Assembly (NCBI GenBank): GCA_944989445.1
Contig: CALYLW010000016.1
Coordinates: 565,476-629,475, forward strand
DNA length: 64,000 bases
Direction of reading: 5' to 3'
From: Ampullaceana balthica
Taxonomy: Eukaryota > Mollusca > Gastropoda > Lymnaeidae
Made by a program: the position numbers and the translations under genes. The notes under the pieces are model-generated. The model did no database searches and was not told the DNA's origin. It saw nothing but the letters and a program-made list of their open reading frames with translations. Shown piece after piece: positions 34,546 through 47,478 of this stretch. Within the stretch, counting starts at the first letter, position 1, and every line of letters begins with the position of its first letter.

Positions 34546-35063
34546 GTGATGTAGTTTATATAGACTGAATGTCTGTGATGTTTTTCAGTTCTTAAATATT
34601 GATTTAACGTCATAAGCATTCTGAACTGGTAAAACCATACAAACGTTATAGCTGCTTCCAAGCTTCCTTTAAATCGGACTTTATTTTTGGTATTTTGATA
34701 GACACATTAATAAACTTTAATTTTTAAAAAAATTGCTCCTGAATTGATCTTATTTATAAGGTCGACCTTCTTTTACCAAGGAACTTTGTTGGTGGGCCAT
34801 TACCCGAGTGAAATTCTTCGATCTGTGCAACTATACGATAATCCTAACCTGTCCATACACGCTGTTAGGCACTATCCGCTTACATGGGAGCCAACATTAT
34901 TTGCCACTCTTTAACTCACTTGTACTAAATCACCCATATTCGGGGTTTCCCCTGACCACCGCGAGTCCTGCAGCCATCTGCTCACCTGGTGGCCTCTTAG
35001 TTTGACAATCTCATCGCCTGACCATCTCGACTCGTAGTCACTCCAACTCCTGGCCACCTCAAC
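34546..35063. other. spacer, possible upstream region of a candidate first exon
   Basis: From about 34780 the base composition becomes GC-richer, unlike the AT-rich surroundings, which would suit a 5' UTR or promoter. No TATA or initiator motif is convincing. Confidence 0.3.
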
Positions 35064-35229
35064 ATGAATGGCAACAAAACCGATTCACCCGAGGACGTGA
35101 ATGGTGAACGTCACCGGAGCCACTGGACCATGCGAGCCGAGGGCAAGGCCGCCAGAAGCCTGAGGACCACTGCCCTGGTCCACCATCAGGCCCAGGATAT
35201 CGACGACGATGATCTCCACGAGTTCCCCA
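35064..35229 (+). CDS. candidate coding first exon, gene continues to the right
   Basis: ATG at 35064 opens a 55-codon frame of balanced, charged composition (start MNGNKTDSPEDVNGERHRSH, end DIDDDDLHEFP). It runs into a consensus donor GTAAGT at 35230 in phase 1. The exon is much GC-richer than its flanks and the predicted peptide ends in an acidic patch. No family recognised. No acceptor-linked second exon could be identified, so it may be the start of a gene with long introns that leaves the window. Two other ATG-to-phase-1-donor segments on the same strand (46594 and 49462) could be alternative first exons. Confidence 0.35.
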
Positions 35230-35699
35230 GTAAGTCCAGCATGGATTACATTCAATCTCGCCGTTCTGTTATTTGTGAAATTCAGTTCATGTTCGTTCAT
35301 TACGCATCCTTTAAAAAAAAACTCTTTGGTGAGTACAGGAATAAATTAGTAAATTAGATACAAAGTATTTTAGAAAATAAAGATTTTTAAGTATGCATGT
35401 TTCCTTGCCTGCCTGGTTTTCTTCTCTTCTATCTATGTCTGCTTGTTGTAGTTTTAGAAAGAATGTATTAGAGATAATATATATGTGATGTGAAAACAAA
35501 AAGAACAAAATTATGCCTTTGTAAGTCACTTTCCAAATATGTTTTATTGAAGTTTCAACTTAACAGCGCCCCCACCCCCGACAATGCTGGATTTTATGAT
35601 TAAGCTACACAAGCTATATCTTAGTGCCAACGCTTTCTTTGCCGCTCCCTCGCAATTAATTGTCAGAGCGAGAAATAGTCATATTTGGAACAGATGTAG

Positions 35700-35760
35700 A
35701 ATATTTGGAATCAATAAGGGCCCCATATCTCAGATAGCTTAGGTCCTCATCAAGTCTACA
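35700..35760. mobile_element. fragment related to the nested MITE at 6717-6879
   Basis: In reverse complement it reads TAGACTTGATGAGGACCTAA then GCTAT, matching TTTAGACTTGATGGGGCCCT of the nested element, and a GGGCCCC block lies nearby at 35719-35725. Boundaries are unclear. Confidence 0.5.
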
Positions 35761-36325
35761 TTTCGCGCTGCCCGCTATGCCCAGCATACCTTCACAAACA
35801 AAGATATACAATGTCGTTCCTTAAAATAGAACGTAAGTTTTAGGATTGAAATAAATCAAGAGTTAAGGAAATGTTAGACACTTCTGGGAGTGGGGGAGTG
35901 GGTGGGGGGGGGGCTGTTTTACCTTCTTAAGTGCTCAGGTGGGGTGAAAAGTTTTAAGACAACCCATTAACGTTTCCGTTTCATTTTTTGTGTTTGACAT
36001 TTTAGCCTTTTAAACAAGACGATTCGAAAGTGTTTTGTATTCTAAATGTTTCCTCTCGTTTTATCATATTTTTTGCTTGTTTAAAATAACTCTTTATATC
36101 TACACTTGATTTAGATCTAGATAGATCTAATTTCCTAATATATACAGAGTAAACGATTTATTACTTTCAATAACACTCCTGCTCGATAAAATCGTGTTAA
36201 TAACACGGCTTACATTTGCATTACAACACAAGCGTGTTTAAAGTGATTAACAGCTTATTGTGTCATTTTTTTAAAAATTTGCTCTGGAATGTGGGGATTT
36301 CTTTGCGTCCAACATTAGCTATGAG

Positions 36326-36396
36326 CAGTGGCGTCACTGGGGGGGTGCGGTGGGTGCGGGCCGCCCCTGGTGACACCAACCCTAGTGACGCCTCTG
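36326..36396. mobile_element. 71-bp CAGTGGCGTCAC mini-MITE, copy 2
   Basis: CAGTGGCGTCACTGGGGGGG at one end and CCCTAGTGACGCCTCTG at the other are inverted repeats. Flanking octamers GCTATGAG and GCTATGGG match at 7 of 8. GGTGACACCA is shared with copy 1 at 17305-17374. Confidence 0.78.
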
Positions 36397-36404
36397 GCTA
36401 TGGG

Positions 36405-37839
36405 CATGTGTGTGTTATGTATTTGATAGTTGGCATGCTTGATATAGAAGTGTAGATGTATATATTTTTTTCATTTCCTAAAGTAATGTTTACTTGATAG
36501 CGTTTAAGAATAGGTAAATCATTGTTAACCAAAATGACTACTCATTTTTCATTTCTCCAACCCACACTTATAATATGTTTATATTAAGCCACTATAGGGA
36601 AAACAGCAACACAGCAAATACACATATTATTGTCTTAGCTGATACCTAGTGCAACAACACACAAAATTCAAGCACGCGAATTGTTCAACTAAACCACGTA
36701 CAAATATTTAGCATCAATATTCACGATTCAAAATCATGGTCACACAACATTGAGTTTTGTAGTCAACTTTTGGGAGAAATGCTGTGCTCTGATGATGTAA
36801 ATGCTTAAACAGTTTTGACCAAAACCCTTATGGAAAATATCTATGCCAGTTGAGTTAAACTACGCCTGCTTTCAAATAAATTTTTAAAAAAGAAATGTCC
36901 GCATGTTTTCCTTTTCATTTGCCCACTTTTATTTTATTTATTTATTTATTTATAACCAGTATGGGTAATTATGTTAAATATGCATGTTTATCAACATATC
37001 AAAATAAATTTGTAATAAAAATTAGTTTACTTTAATTGAAAGATCACAACCAAAATTTCAAATTTATCTTCAATCCTTTTGTCAACATTGAGAGTTACCT
37101 TAATAACACATACGTTTCTTATGTAGAACTGGAAATGATTTTTATATCATTTTCTTTTCTCGTATTAATTTCACTGTTACCGCGGTGGTAAAATCAAACT
37201 TGAACCGTTTAGTCAAAACTGAATTATTTTAAAAGCAACCAGGTACCACATGCTTAATGGTGGCAGTATCAACGATTGTAGGGGATGGCGAAAACGTCAA
37301 AGTCCAAGACCATTAAATTGGTTATTTATTATGGATCTGATTTAAGAGAATTTGATTGAATTGGAATTGAGATGATGGTGCGGGAAGTTATCTAGTTTTA
37401 TTGTTGAATTGAGAGTGGGTATGAGACTAAAAAACATTTGAGAACTCACGAAGTTAAGCCGCGATATCACTCCGGTGTTGATGACAGCTGAGATCAGATT
37501 AATTTATGCAAGGCCAATTTATCAGCGGGACAAACACAGTATATTATAATCTGTAAATATATAGTTTAAAGTATTGTAGTTTACTGTACTGGACATGCAC
37601 CATCAGGGTGCAAGCCAATAGCAGTGTTGACGTTTCGGAAAATGTCTTCATATGTACAAACAATGTTTAAAAATACACAAACCAACTGCACTTGACTTTC
37701 ACAATCGGGGTACTAGCCCATAACAATTTCACCAGCTAGCATTAAAGAACTCCGAAAACGCGCACGCAATCGCAAAAATTCAACCAGCCATCGCAGCGCA
37801 CCCTATCATCACAGCGGCACCCTTCTATCACTCTACCAT
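36405..37839. other. intergenic, nothing recognised
   Basis: AT-rich with a TTTATTTA run at 36931-36951. No gene or element. Confidence 0.5.
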
Positions 37840-38222
37840 CTCAGCTGAAGCCTACCATCAAATGCTACACACTACCATCACACAGCGGCACCCTACTATA
37901 TCACAGCGGCACCCCATCATCACTCAGTGGTACTATACCATCACACAGTGTTACTATACCATCACACAGTGGTACTATACCATCAATACACAGTGGCACT
38001 CTTCTGTCACACAGTGGCACCCTACTATCACACAGCGGTACCTTGCTATCACACAGCGGTACCTTGCTATCACACAGCGGCACCCCATCATCACTAATCA
38101 CTAAGTGGTACTATACCATCACACAGTGGTACTTTACCATCACACAGTGGTACTATACCATCATTACACAGTGACACTCTTCTGTCACACAGTGGCACCC
38201 TACCATCACACAGCGGCACCCT
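37840..38222. repeat. 21-bp minisatellite with 24-bp variants, about 17 units
   Basis: Core CACAGTGGTACTATACCATC with variants CACAGCGGCACCC and CACAGCGGTACCTTGC. Block order partly repeats (GGTACTATACCATCA followed by a CACTCTTCTGTCA unit recurs at 37972 and 38150), showing a local block duplication. Confidence 0.85.
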
Positions 38223-39236
38223 ATACCCGTCACAACCTGCCCATCGATTACTGCCCTTACATCAACCGGCACTTCAGTACCAGGGCCATCAAGGGCTATT
38301 AACCGCACGCAATTCATTTTTTTTTGGGCGTTATCTTTCCCCTCCTCCCTACTCACACACTTTCCTCCTCTATTTATTTTGTGTACCTCTGTCCATAGCT
38401 TCTGTCCAACTTTTCGTGTAGGGAAATCTACTGCATTTATTTGTATAAAATCTGAGTTCATCATTTACATGTTAACAGACGTACTCGTCATTTGTCAACC
38501 TCATCTTAACATACATACAACACCCGTTTATGTGAGCATATCATTACACAAATGTATTACGTACATTACTATCACTAATAGAAGGTATACGATGTTACTT
38601 TTTTACGGGTTTATGCGGACTCTCAACGTCTGCAGACCAAATTATAATTAAATAGTTATGTAAATCAATCTGGTTAATAAAAAAAACATGACGAAATTTT
38701 TCCTCATTCTAATTATTGGTAAATTATTTTATTTCTTATTTTTAATATATTTAGTTAATGATTTTTTTTACTTGACTTTTTAAAAAAGAATAATCTATTG
38801 ATAGATTTGATAATTTTCTTTTTTATAGACTTTTTAGTTATCTTATTTTGAAATTAGATATTATCTTTATGAAAAATAAAATCGTGTTCTTGATTCAGTG
38901 AAAAATTTATTTACCTGTTTGAATTCCTGAAATATTAACAAACAAAATAGTAACCATTTAACCAAACTTTTGTTTTGCTCATTATCCGTTTCTTTTAAAT
39001 ATTCAGTAAATTACAAGTAAGCCCATCGTTTTTAGACAAATTATTAAATTAAACAGTCATACTCGAAATTTTCGATGCTCTGGGTAGAGGACATCTTGGA
39101 AATACTAATTGATTTTTATTTTTTAAGCAAATACCATCTTTTTTTAAAAAGTTTGTTGAATTAGGATTATAAAATAAATACCATGGGGCTCTATTTTCTA
39201 GTTTTGAATGTGTAAAATATTTGGGTATTTTGATAT
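38223..39236. other. AT-rich intergenic, nothing recognised
   Basis: No supported gene. Confidence 0.5.
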
Positions 39237-39514
39237 GGGGCCGTCCATAAAGTACGTCACGCTCCAGAGGGGGGGAGGGGGTGTAAGAAAGTATGACAGT
39301 TTGTGACAGGGGGAGGGGGGAGTCCGGCCATGTATGACGTCACGCTGTTTTATATAAAATTTTGATTATTTTGTTAATAAAAACAACATTTTTGTTCGAA
39401 AGTGTGACGTACTTTAGGGGGGGGGTGTCCGAGATGTGTGACAGTTTGTGACAGGGGGAGGGGGGGGGAGTTAAAATGGTCAAAAATAGCGTGACGTACT
39501 TTATGGACGGCCCC
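39237..39514 (-). mobile_element. GGGGCCGTCC inverted-repeat MITE, copy 2
   Basis: 278 bp with the same terminal repeats as 5831-6110 but inverted relative to it: its reverse complement aligns almost collinearly with copy 1, including the ACCATTTT and TGTCACAAACTGTCA motifs. Flanked by TAT on both sides. Copy 1 is flanked by TAA, so the duplicated triplet varies while keeping TA first. Confidence 0.85.
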
Positions 39515-42003
39515 TATGCATACCAAATAAATGTATTTTAACCTTTTGATTTCTAGCTTGATACCATTACATTTTTTTTCTATGTAACGAAAAATTTTCT
39601 ATATTTTTAACATTTAATTTCCTTATAAAATAAATTACGTCATTATTATAGTCTTTGAGACTAAATTTTTGAATTAAAGTGAAAAATAAAATTTCCTCAC
39701 AACATAGTTTACACATCTTGCAATTACAAATTTATTTTTTATTATGCCAACCCCATGTAGGCCTACACGTTTTCTTGGTTTAAAACAATGTAATAAATTA
39801 AGGGCGTTTACTTAAATTTAAATGGTGGCAATATCATCCAATTCAACAATAATGTATGCAGTGGTAATTCATATTATGAACGCCAGTGGTCACGAACTAT
39901 TCGAGTTACAAACTATAATTTCTGAATTATTTTTGTTGTTTCGGTTAACGAATAGAGCCTTGAAATACGCACAAAGGAGAGGGAGGGAGATAGGGAAGAG
40001 AAATAGAGAACGAGAAGCAGAGTGGAAGGTTAAAATTTTGAGACTCACGATCACTTCAGTACAAACCAAAGCTATGTTGTACTAATAACATCACTAGCCC
40101 AGCAGTAGCAGCCTAGAACTGCACACAAGCTTAGCCTCTCTTCAATTGGTACAGTTTCAAACAGTAAAAAATTTATTTGGAAGTGACACATTTTCCATAA
40201 TCTTTCCTTGGTAATAAGATAGACTAAATTGTTTTTTTTAAAGTGACATTAATTTATTTGGGGTTTTTGTGTGTTTTTTTTCTCTATTTAATTAATGCGT
40301 GAAGTACACATATTCTTTGAGTTTTCTCGGGTTACTAAAAGAACTACTGGGCCACATTGTACCACAAGACCATACTGAAACCTGGTATCCTTTTGGACCC
40401 TACATCATTTCTTATGACCGTTCTGTAGCACATCATTCGACTGGACGCTAGGACACTACTGAATTACACTACCATAACAGATAATATTATCCTAATGGAC
40501 TACAGCATCCTGTTTGACCACCATACCTTCCCGGACCAAACATCGCCCGATGGTGTCGGTGAATTGAGTTTGGTAAACATGAGTTCATTAGTTGATTGAT
40601 GTAATAATTATCTCCCTTGACCTTCTCCCCGCCCACCTCTCCACTACAATGACCCGATGCAATTAACGTAATGGCCCTGGTCGGTATGTCACTTCCAACA
40701 ACTCCACAGAAGATGGAGTCCCTCGTCCACTTAGTGGAGGCTTCTTGTTTAGGGATCTTGGTGAGACCCCTGGTGAAAGTGTAAAATACGGGGAGAGAAG
40801 GTCAAAATGTGGATACGTGAGAAACACTTGAGATTTGTGATGATGCAACGTCAATAATGACGGGGAAGAAAAATGGGTACAAGATATGTTGTGCAGAGGT
40901 GGTGCGCGCGAGGCCTGGTGCAACAATGACCCGCGGGGCCAGAGTACTGGTAACGATCGCGAACTACCAATATGTCCAAAAGGTCATAATATCTTGATTA
41001 GATCAATTCTTGCGCAAACTCAGTAGTTCAACATCTGCTGGCTCTTTTGTTACTAAAATATATTTATGTTCGCGTTTTATGAACAATGGTTTCTTTTCAA
41101 AAAATACCGTAACGACTTACGTTAAAATGCAATTTATTGTACAAGGCAATATTTCAAATGCATGTTTCTAATCGCAAGTGCATTGTGTACATCACTACAT
41201 GAAGTGTACTTCGACATGCAGGATGACATTCTCATATATCTTGGTCCAACACATCAGCGAATCACTTTATAATTTACATACGCCACTTAATGACATGCAT
41301 GCAGCTTGTTTTCCACTGTCAAGTTCAATGGTATTGTATTTTGTGCTTGTTTTTTTACGGTGAGTATAACTTGGACGAAATATTCTCAAGTCTGAAACGC
41401 GGGGCCCCCCTTAGCACGGGGCCTGGGGTGATGCCCCAGCTGCCACCCCCAAAGGCCGCTCCTGATGCTGTGGGTATGTGGTGGTAGTTGGACCAATAGC
41501 TATGATTAAGAAACCATAAATTTAAAGAGACTATTGCGTTAATTTAATTCAATTTTTGTTCCAATTTTATTAAAGAAAGCCTTTTATTTATATGTATTAC
41601 ATGTTTGCCACATCAGTAATGGAGCCATCTACATATCCTCTTCCACATCACCACTACCTCCACCACGACTGTGGCGTGGCCATTCATCTTATGCTTCATG
41701 GTCATATTTATTGTGACTTGGGTACACAAACAGCATTTCAAGGGAGAGAAGAAAAACAATTTCTTTGAGATTGGTTTTACAAATAATATTATTTTAAAAA
41801 TTTAATAAACATAGTTAATTATTAATTACGAGCAACAAAAACCGTCCAAGGACGTTCCGCCAACGTTCGGTGGCATGTTGTAACTCCCCTCCAAAAGCCG
41901 TCTCGACCGGCATACATGTGCATTACGTGAAAAATATTATTCATTAAAGTTAAAATAAATAACTCGAAAAAACAGAGCTTTTGACTATAAATCCCAACGC
42001 GCA
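39515..42003. other. intergenic with minor repeat fragments
   Basis: Bases 40330-40560 carry a weak, degenerate recurrence of CTACTGGACCA/CTACATCAT-type phrases, perhaps an old minisatellite. Bases 41396-41470 (GCGGGGCCCCCCTTAGCACG and following) are GC-rich and resemble the interior of hAT-type MITEs. A minus-strand 87-codon frame at 40663-40926 has no recognised domain. Confidence 0.4.
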
Positions 42004-43002
42004 TAACTGAATATTAAGTCTGGGCAGAAATACTGCACCAAAAATAACTCGTTTTGAACGTCCGTGTAAACGTGTTCAATATTATTGGCTGTAGGAGTCA
42101 TATGTGTTTGAGCGAACAATCGCTATCGATGATCGCACGGCACGGAACATGGACTTTTTATTATATAGGATTACTATTTATTATTTTCAATGTCAATATA
42201 ATATATTTGCCCTGTCACAAAAACCCATGAGTATTCCAATGTGTAATAGTAGCAGTGAGAGACCATTCAAAATTACGCTAATAAAACTAAAACATTTCCT
42301 AAAACTATCATGAATTAAATAACAAATATGATATTATAACTGAATATTAAGTCTTGGGAGAAATACTGCACCAAAAATAACTCGTTTTGAACGTCCGTGT
42401 AAACGTGTTCAATATTATTGGCTGTAGGAGTCATATGTGTTTGAGCGAACAATCGCTATCGATGATCGCACGGCACGGAACATGGACTTTTTATTATATA
42501 GGATTACTATTTATTATTTTCAATGTCAATATAATATATTTGCCCTGTCACAAAAACCCATGAGTATTCCAATGTGTAATAGTAGCAGTGAGAGACCATT
42601 CAAAATTACGCTAATAAAACTAAAACATTTCCTAAAACTATCATGAATTAAATAACAAATATGATATTATAACTGAATATTAAGTCTTGGGAGAAATACT
42701 GCACCAAAAATAACTCGTTTTGAACGTCCGTGTAAACGTGTTCAATATTATTGGCTGTAGGAGTCATATGTGTTTGAGCGAACAATCGCTATCGATGATC
42801 GCACGGCACGGAACATTGACTTTTTATTATATAGGATTACTATTTATTATTTTCAATGTCAATATAATATATTTGCCCTGTCACAAAAACCCTTGAGTAT
42901 TCCAATGTGTAATAGTAGCAGTGAGAGACCATTCAAAATTACGCTAATAAAACTAAAACATTTTCCTAAAACTATCATGAATTAAATAACAAATATGATA
43001 TA
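42004..43002. repeat. 333-bp tandem triplication, nearly identical copies
   Basis: Copies start at 42004, 42337 and 42670 with TAACTGAATATTAAGTCT. Copies 1 and 2 differ at only a few bases; copy 3 adds a few substitutions and one inserted T. Each carries the inverted motif GAACGTCCGTGTAAACGTGTTC. The last copy ends abruptly at about 43001 and the flanks are unrelated. A 69-codon frame recurs in each copy only because the copies are identical; it starts at GTG and has no domain. Confidence 0.95.
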
Positions 43003-46000
43003 GTGGTTACCGTGTATATTGATATACAATTACTTACTGATTACGAAAGCTAATACTAAATAGAGGATAATGCTTGCTACGTTTATCCATGGTTTATGAT
43101 TAGTCTTATACATGGTATTTGTTGATGGTGTGTTTGTTTTTCTTTGTAATTGTATGATCAGGCAACGCATTTCCAAAGAACATTTGGCTGCCATACCGAT
43201 GAACGAGAATTTATATGTATTTGTTCTTGAATACAGACTAATCTTTTGTTGGTTCTTGCATACGGAATAATCTTTTGAAAGATATGTATTCATGGTAAAT
43301 ATGTAACAACTTTTGAAATAAGGCCTTTTAAAATCAGAGACCACTCTCTATACAGTCCTCTATGTTTTTATGTGGAAATTTGTATGTATCTTTTTATATT
43401 TAAAAAAAACTTCTTATTGTGACCAGATAAAAGATCTAATTTTTTTTTGTGACCCGCTAGAAGAACATTAACCCTGACACTGAGACACAACTTTCAAGAT
43501 GCCCTACCAGAGTACATATGACTTCCCCTAGATTTCTACACGATTTACTCAGGATATCAATGCATTTATTTATTTCTCATTTTGATATAACAAAGTATTA
43601 GTTATTTATTGTTCTAACCCCTCCCTCCTCCACTTGTTGTTGGTCCATGGGGACCAACACAATTGTATATTCCACTAGAAGTCGTCATTCGTTTACACTG
43701 AAGTCACCGTTTTTAGGGATTTTGTTTTTTCAGCAATCATATCTGGAACTGGGGGTTGTTCCCGGATAGTAACCTATAAGTTACATGGAAAGGGAACAGT
43801 GTGGTTGGGTTTTGGTGTAGTTGTTTTTTAGTTAAAACTAAATCTATAATAATTTTTATAAATATAGCAACACATCATCTAAAATATCAATGTCAGTTGT
43901 TTTTTTTAAATAAATATTTGATGTATTTAGTATAATTAATTTTTTTTTAAATAATTTTTATTGTATTTTGTGTATTGTTTTATGTTAGTATATTTGTCAT
44001 TTAGTTTGTTAAGGACGGCATCTAATCCAACTATTTGTGCCACTTGGTTTTTTTGTTGATCTTTTAGTGACGTCACATCGTGCGTGTTGTGGCCCTCGCA
44101 CAGCTGCTCAGTTTTTTTGAGGGTTGGCAACGAGTGATGGTGGGTGGGAGTGGGTTAAGGGGGGGGGGCGTGTTATTTGCATGGACGGAGTTGTGCGTTG
44201 AGATTGGACGGATGTGTCGTGTGTACGCATTTGTAGATGTGGTGTGTTTTCCGGGTATTGTGAGTTATGTTTATTGGGGGCTCAAAGTTCAGCGGCTTTG
44301 TTTGTGGTTTGGTTTTAAAATCTTGTTTTCTCTGTGGCCCTAGGTGAGTAAATGAAGGTAACTTTTTCTCCAATGGTATTTCTGATTCACTAAAAGCAAC
44401 ACATTTTTTAACATTTGATTTTTTTTTAAAGTCATTGAATTATTGGACATATGAAATCTTATTTTTTAAAGATAGGTAGCGTTTTGGGAGGGGGGTGGTG
44501 TTAAATAAGGACATTTTTTCTTTGTCCCCAGATTCAAGTTTGTCGTATATAATAAAGGGATTTATGTGGCGTTATTAATATTTTTCGTCTTTTTTTTTCT
44601 TTTATTTCATGTGTAAGTCATTGTATTGTCTGATTTTTTCCCCCTAATGATTTACCAAAGTCATTAAATTAAATGCTACTGTAATTCTGTTTCTGATTTT
44701 TAAAAAATTCTTTTATCACCAGATCATGTCTATAGTCATTAGTTTCATAATGAAAAATAATTCACTATTTTAAATTTTTTTTTATTTTGACATTTATTTT
44801 CAACAAATTATCACAAATGTAAATATATGTTACCAAAATATCAAGTGGCATACTTCACCACGTTTTTTTTGTCTCCATAAATTATCACGTGATCATAAAG
44901 TCACGTGGGCTGTGATTGGGTTTTGTTTTTGTTCTGGTCCAGTTAAACCCTTACGGTGTTGGCCGGGACTAATTTATGTATTCGTGTCAGCTCTTGTTTC
45001 TGTTTGTTGTTTGTATCCCAAGGGGGCGCAGCGAACTCAGGCGGCACACCATTTGCAGTCGCTGACTTTCAGCCTAATGAGGTGCGGGTGCCATTTGCCG
45101 CGTTGAGTGGAGGAGCGGGTGTTTTGTCACAGTAGGGAGCATGTGTTTGTGGGGGGGGGGATGTGAGGTTTAATTGGTAATGATTGTTACGGTGCAAAGT
45201 CTATTTAGAAATTTTCATACATGTATTTTTTTGCCTCCCTTCGACTGCCTCGTGCGTTAAGGGAAATATCTGGATGGTCTCCCTTGGCTATTTACAACAA
45301 ATATTTGAAGATGAAACGTCGCTTCAAGGTTAACTATGATTTTTTTATTAACGAGTATTTTTTTTTAATTCTTTGAATATTTGGATCTGAAAGGGAGAAG
45401 ATAACGTTTATTTAAGTTAAAGTTAGTGGCTGAATCAGGAGAGGGAACACCACCATTCCTTAATTCCAAGATTAACTTTTTGGGATAACACTAAGCCCAT
45501 TCGTTTGACTGACATTAACTTAAGTTTTACTTCAAATGTTCCTGAAGTGGTAGACGGAAAGGCTTTCAGTTTTTGTTACCTTGCATTTATGTCCTTGTCA
45601 GCATCAGTTTATGCCCTGATGCGTCTAGCTAGAAAATATAGACTTAAAGGAGATTTTGGTCTCTTAAAAAATCTCATTAAATATTCAGAAATTGAAATAA
45701 ACAATTAAAAAAAGGGGTCCATGATTTTAATTATAATGTGGGGTTGTTGTTTTTTTGGAACTAAAGACTTTATTCCTTATGTTTGTTTTGTCGCCTTGTT
45801 TTTATTTCTTTCCTTTGAAGTGTTAAATGAGAATCTTACCCAGACATTGGCAGCTTTTCAGTTCAATTTGCATCACTATGATTTTTTTTATGGTTTAAAA
45901 TCATTAATAATAGGATGTTAGTTTCTTAAACCTTGCAAACTATTCAACTTTTTTTTCATTGATAATTGTATAATATATATAAAATATATACAACCATTAA

Positions 46001-46593
46001 CCAGTGATATAATATTGGTTAATGTGGTAAAGTTTCTTGGAAAAACTCTTTCATTGCACAAACAATAGAATGTCCTTCTAATTGAAGTAACAATGACTGC
46101 CAATCCTATCAGTTTGATCGATCTGGACCTGTATTGTAGACAAGACGCAACTTCAGTGGTAGAAGACATTTTATGTCCGGGTCTTGTCAGAAGCGGACAA
46201 GTATCTGTGTTTATATAAATTAGTGTTAAAATACCACAAGGACATGTTTAGTTCGCATTTAAGAATCATTCCGGGACCGTTCATTGATGACTGTGAAATA
46301 CACCAAACATCGTTCGGTCAAGACGGATGAAGACTAGGGACTTCCTTGATAATATATACATATTGAGGTAAACAAAATTTTTAAACGGGGACAGTTTTTT
46401 AAAGTCAAAGATAAGAGAACGCCATACGTAGTTGTTCAAGCTGGACGAGCAAGTTTGTATTCGAATCTCTTGGCATGAGCACGATCATTATGGAACTTGT
46501 ATAGTCCACTAATCATTCCTAAACTCTACCGTCACGTGGGCTGTGCCGGTCCATTGGCAGACCTTGAACTGGCCCACAGATGAACACTCAGAC
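43003..46593. other. intergenic, no supported gene
   Basis: T- and G-rich plus strand with a G-run at 44160-44168 and a GC-richer patch at 44900-45120. Frames at 45505-45708 and 45721-45921 have ordinary-looking residues but no recognised family or splice context. Confidence 0.4.
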
Positions 46594-46705
46594 ATGGACG
46601 TCGCGGACCTTCAAGGCACCACTTTGCCGTACATTGATGACGATTTCGACGACTACCTGATCGCTCTGTTCTACAGGTTTCCAAGTCGGACCGTCCAGCT
46701 GCCAG
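46594..46705 (+). CDS. candidate alternative first exon
   Basis: ATG at 46594 starts 37 codons (MDVADLQGTTLPYIDDDFDD, then ...FYRFPSRTVQLP) ending at a possible donor CCAG|GTTTGT in phase 1. It is GC-richer than its flanks. The acidic IDDD followed by FPS loosely resembles IDDDD...EFPS at the end of the candidate exon at 35064-35229. Function unknown. The donor is weak, so this is tentative. Confidence 0.25.
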
Positions 46706-47478
46706 GTTTGTAACGTGAGAATCGCTGTAACGATTGGTACAGCTTTACATTTTTCTACAAACTGGGTTTTGAATGTAATCAGTGTTTTTTTTTCTTTTAA
46801 GTAATAATAGATTTAATTTGTGTAATAATTTCCTGCTTCGGATTTCTTGCATCCTTTTCCGATACTTTTTGTTTGTTTTATAGTGCACAATGCAATGTTA
46901 CTGTGATTGCCTTAATTTAAGCTGTCTATTATTATTATTCATTATTATAAAAACTTTATTGGATTATTTAAAACTAATAAATTGCACATAGTTTCATATA
47001 AAATTAAATGTTTAAACTTTTAAATTTTACATTGCATGTTCCTGGTATTTTGTCACATTCCATTATTGAGTGTTCTGGCATATTATCGACAGGTCAAGTC
47101 ATTGAAGTTTTTATTTCCTGAAACATTGCTATTCCGTCCGTATCTCACCAGGCACTCACACAAAAGACGGCTCGATGTTTCTTCTTTTTTATTAACCACG
47201 TTTTATTAACTCGCTTTCGTTCCTGTGGCATTGTTTGTCCAACAATTTTTCAAATCTGCCAACGTAAAATTAAACCACTTCTGATGGTCCTAGAGATCTC
47301 ACAATTTTACCAAATATAGATCTTGGATGACACTGCATTGTATTAAAATTTCAGATCGATCGAATTTACCGTTATTAAATTATTGAACTTTTTAGTTTAT
47401 CTATATATAAGCATCTGTACCGTCTGCTTTTGTTGACATCCATGAGTTCACCCCATGACCACATCACCGTTTTTTTAA

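Noticed and set aside
12748..38222. CRISPR-like arrays (regular repeats)
   Set aside because: Units are contiguous tandem repeats without unique spacers, in an intron-containing eukaryotic genome.
40663..40926. 87-codon minus-strand frame, Pro/Ser/His-rich
   Set aside because: No recognisable domain, splice sites or start context; composition reflects pyrimidine-rich DNA.
42104..42985. Three copies of a 69-71-codon frame as a small gene family
   Set aside because: Present only because the 333-bp units are near-identical; starts with GTG, no domain, and copy 3 is frameshifted near its end.
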